Source: Bacillota bacterium
GTDB taxonomy: Bacteria > Bacillota > Clostridia > Peptostreptococcales > Anaerovoracaceae
DNA length: 8,267 bases
Assembly (NCBI GenBank): GCA_017621195.1
Contig: JAGATO010000063.1
Coordinates: forward strand, 1 to 8,267
Direction: 5' to 3'
Shown: positions 7,115-8,267 of the stretch, one piece after another
Position numbering within the stretch: the stretch's first letter is position 1
Layout of the letters: each line of letters begins with the position of its first letter
Program-made: the position numbers and the translations under genes
The notes under the pieces: generated by a model
Told to the model about the DNA's origin: nothing
Databases searched by the model: none
Seen by the model: the letters and a program-made list of their open reading frames with translations, nothing else

Positions 7115-7151
7115 GGAAGGTGAAGATTCGACGAAATTCGCGCTTCAACCA

Positions 7152-7180
7152 TTGACTTTACGGCACAGGGAACGTAAAAT
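7152..7180 (+). promoter_or_regulatory. Strong sigma-A promoter for the zinc-ribbon/DUF5685 operon
   Basis: TTGACT (7152-7157), exactly 17 bases, TAAAAT (7175-7180); each hexamer matches five of six consensus bases. The predicted start is near 7187, giving a leader of about 24 bases that contains little more than the ribosome binding site. Confidence 0.75.
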
Positions 7181-7210
7181 AATTCCATATCAAAAGGAGG
7201 TAGAAACATC

Positions 7211-7606
7211 TTGAAAGAGAAACTGATGCGATTTATGCAGGGAAGATATGGAACGGATCAGCTGTCCCGTTTTCTGACGGCGACGTCCATGGTCTGCGTG
7301 GTTTTGGGTCTGTTCATCCGCAGCCGTTTCTTACAGTGGATTCCGTTGCTTCTGCTGGTGATCGTCTACGTCCGGATGCTGTCGAAGAATACGGGAAAGA
7401 GATATCGGGAGAATATAAAATACCTGGAACTGCAGAACCGGGCCATGGGAACGTTCCGAGGCTGGAAGGAAGCCTTCGATTGTCGGAAGACTCATCGCAT
7501 CTACGCCTGTCCCGGCTGTGGTCAGAAGGTGCGGGTTCCCAAAGGACGCGGTACGATGAAGATCCACTGCCCCAGATGTCATCTGAATTTTATCAAAAAG
7601 AGTTAG
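7211..7606 (+). CDS. Small membrane protein with C-terminal zinc ribbon, function unknown
   Basis: 131-residue protein of unknown role. A basic amphipathic N terminus (1-20) is followed by two hydrophobic segments (about 21-37 and 40-56) separated by IRSRF, consistent with a short membrane hairpin that places both ends on the same side. A charged helical stretch (58-95) leads to a zinc ribbon with C100-P-G-C103 and C120-P-R-C123, then a lysine-rich end. The basic RSR loop between the segments leaves the topology ambiguous, but a zinc ribbon is expected to be cytoplasmic. The TTG start (7211) is supported by AAAGGAGGT (7193-7201), nine bases upstream, and by the strong promoter at 7152. The stop TAG overlaps the AGGAG used by the next gene, so the two products are probably translationally coupled and may act together. 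I do not recognise a named family beyond the zinc-ribbon type. Confidence 0.85.
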   Translation: MKEKLMRFMQGRYGTDQLSRFLTATSMVCVVLGLFIRSRFLQWIPLLLLVIVYVRMLSKNTGKRYRENIKYLELQNRAMGTFRGWKEAFDCRKTHRIYACPGCGQKVRVPKGRGTMKIHCPRCHLNFIKKS

Positions 7607-7615
7607 GAGTCGCCC

Positions 7616-8267
7616 ATGTTCGGATACGTTCTTGTGGACAAACAGGAATTGAAATTTCGCGAGTTTGACGTATATAAGAGCTGGTACTGCGGCCTTTGCC
7701 GGACGCTGAAACGGCGAGGTGGGCTCTGGGGCCAGATGACGCTGACCTACGACATGACGTTTCTGATCCTGCTGCTTCACGGTCTGTACGAGCCGGAGGA
7801 GCGGTGCGGACAGTGCCGGTGTCTGGCTCATCCCACCCGGAAGCACTGTACGCGGATCGACGAATTTACGGAATATGCAGCAGACATGAATCTGCTTTTG
7901 ATGTATTATAAGTGTATGGACGACTGTCAGGATGAAAAGAAGCTGAGCCGCCGACTGTATGCGGGACTGCTGAAGGGAAAGTGCCGTGAGATCGAAGGAC
8001 GCTACCCCGAAAAGGTAAAGGCCATGGCCGATGGCCTGACGGAGCTGTCGCGGCTGGAACAGGAACGCTGCGGCGATCTGGACCGCGTCAGCGGTTGCTT
8101 CGGGCAGCTCATGGGTGAGATTATGGCTTGTAAGCAGGATCTTTGGGAAAAGGACCTGAGAGAACTTGGGTTCTATTTAGGAAAGTATATTTATCTTCTG
8201 GATGCCTATGAGGACCTGGAAAAGGACAAGGAAGCCGGAAGTTTCAATCCGTTGATCGACCTCAGTG
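7616..8267 (+). CDS. DUF5685 family protein with squalene/phytoene synthase-like motifs (partial, right edge)
   Basis: An open frame from ATG 7616 runs off the window; 217 residues are visible. The start MFGYVLVDKQELKFREFDVY, then YCGLC, is the usual opening of the DUF5685 family, whose function is not assigned. Cysteines are dense at the front: C25 and C28, then C64, C67, C69 and C78, which may bind zinc or an Fe-S cluster. Further in, YYKCMDDCQDE (97-107) has the form of the first aspartate motif of squalene/phytoene synthases, and LGKYIYLLDAYEDLEKD (188-204) followed by G208 and P212 has that of the second. VSGCFG (158-163) matches the VAGTVG-type element between them. I infer an all-helical isoprenoid-synthase fold; activity is unproven. 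The RBS AGGAG (7605-7609) overlaps the preceding stop, with six-base spacing. No membrane segment is obvious. Confidence 0.8.
   Translation, partial: MFGYVLVDKQELKFREFDVYKSWYCGLCRTLKRRGGLWGQMTLTYDMTFLILLLHGLYEPEERCGQCRCLAHPTRKHCTRIDEFTEYAADMNLLLMYYKCMDDCQDEKKLSRRLYAGLLKGKCREIEGRYPEKVKAMADGLTELSRLEQERCGDLDRVSGCFGQLMGEIMACKQDLWEKDLRELGFYLGKYIYLLDAYEDLEKDKEAGSFNPLIDLS

Noticed and set aside
7017..7214. 65-codon plus-strand open frame from the end of rnpB
   Set aside because: It begins inside conserved rnpB sequence, crosses the terminator and the promoter at 7152, and has no family resemblance.
7696..7911. 71-codon plus-strand open frame within the DUF5685 gene
   Set aside because: Out-of-frame overlap with a recognisable family sequence in another frame.

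Overview
The window looks like chromosomal core DNA from an anaerobic Firmicute of class Clostridia. The grounds are strong purine-rich Shine-Dalgarno sites, TTG starts, a dnaG-rpoD-trmK-nif3 block, a type-A RNase P RNA, and DUF1638 and DUF5685 proteins. Base composition is moderately GC-rich by eye and even throughout. Family or genus cannot be fixed from this sequence alone. I see no insertion sequence, phage gene, tRNA, CRISPR array or other sign of recent transfer. Every well-supported gene is on the + strand.

Layout. (1) Bases 1-216 are the 3' end of an unidentified gene. (2) dgt, an HD-domain deoxynucleotide triphosphohydrolase (270-1280), follows and ends at a clear intrinsic terminator (1284-1310). 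(3) A tightly packed five-gene block follows: dnaG (primase, 1350-3164), rpoD (housekeeping sigma factor, 3169-4302), trmK (tRNA m1A22 methyltransferase, 4307-5113), a short Nif3-family protein (5140-5931) and a DUF1638 protein (5961-6614). Gaps are 4, 4, 26 and 29 bases, so it reads as one operon; it is a 'macromolecular synthesis' operon without rpsU at its head. (4) rnpB, the RNase P RNA (about 6683-7058), has its own promoter and a terminator at 7080-7114. (5) A strong sigma-A-type promoter (7152-7180) drives a small membrane protein with a C-terminal zinc ribbon (7211-7606). Its stop codon overlaps the ribosome binding site of a DUF5685 gene (7616 onward) that runs off the right edge.

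How the genes fit together. The left and centre are housekeeping: dNTP pool control, replication priming, sigma-A transcription and tRNA methylation/maturation. The less understood part is the accessory pair on the right. By eye, the DUF5685 protein carries both aspartate motifs of squalene/phytoene synthases at the expected relative positions, plus an added cysteine-rich segment. That makes it the best candidate here for an undescribed activity. The other point worth checking is the dnaG start: the leftmost start (1350) adds about 18 residues to the usual N terminus and overlaps the only plausible promoter region.
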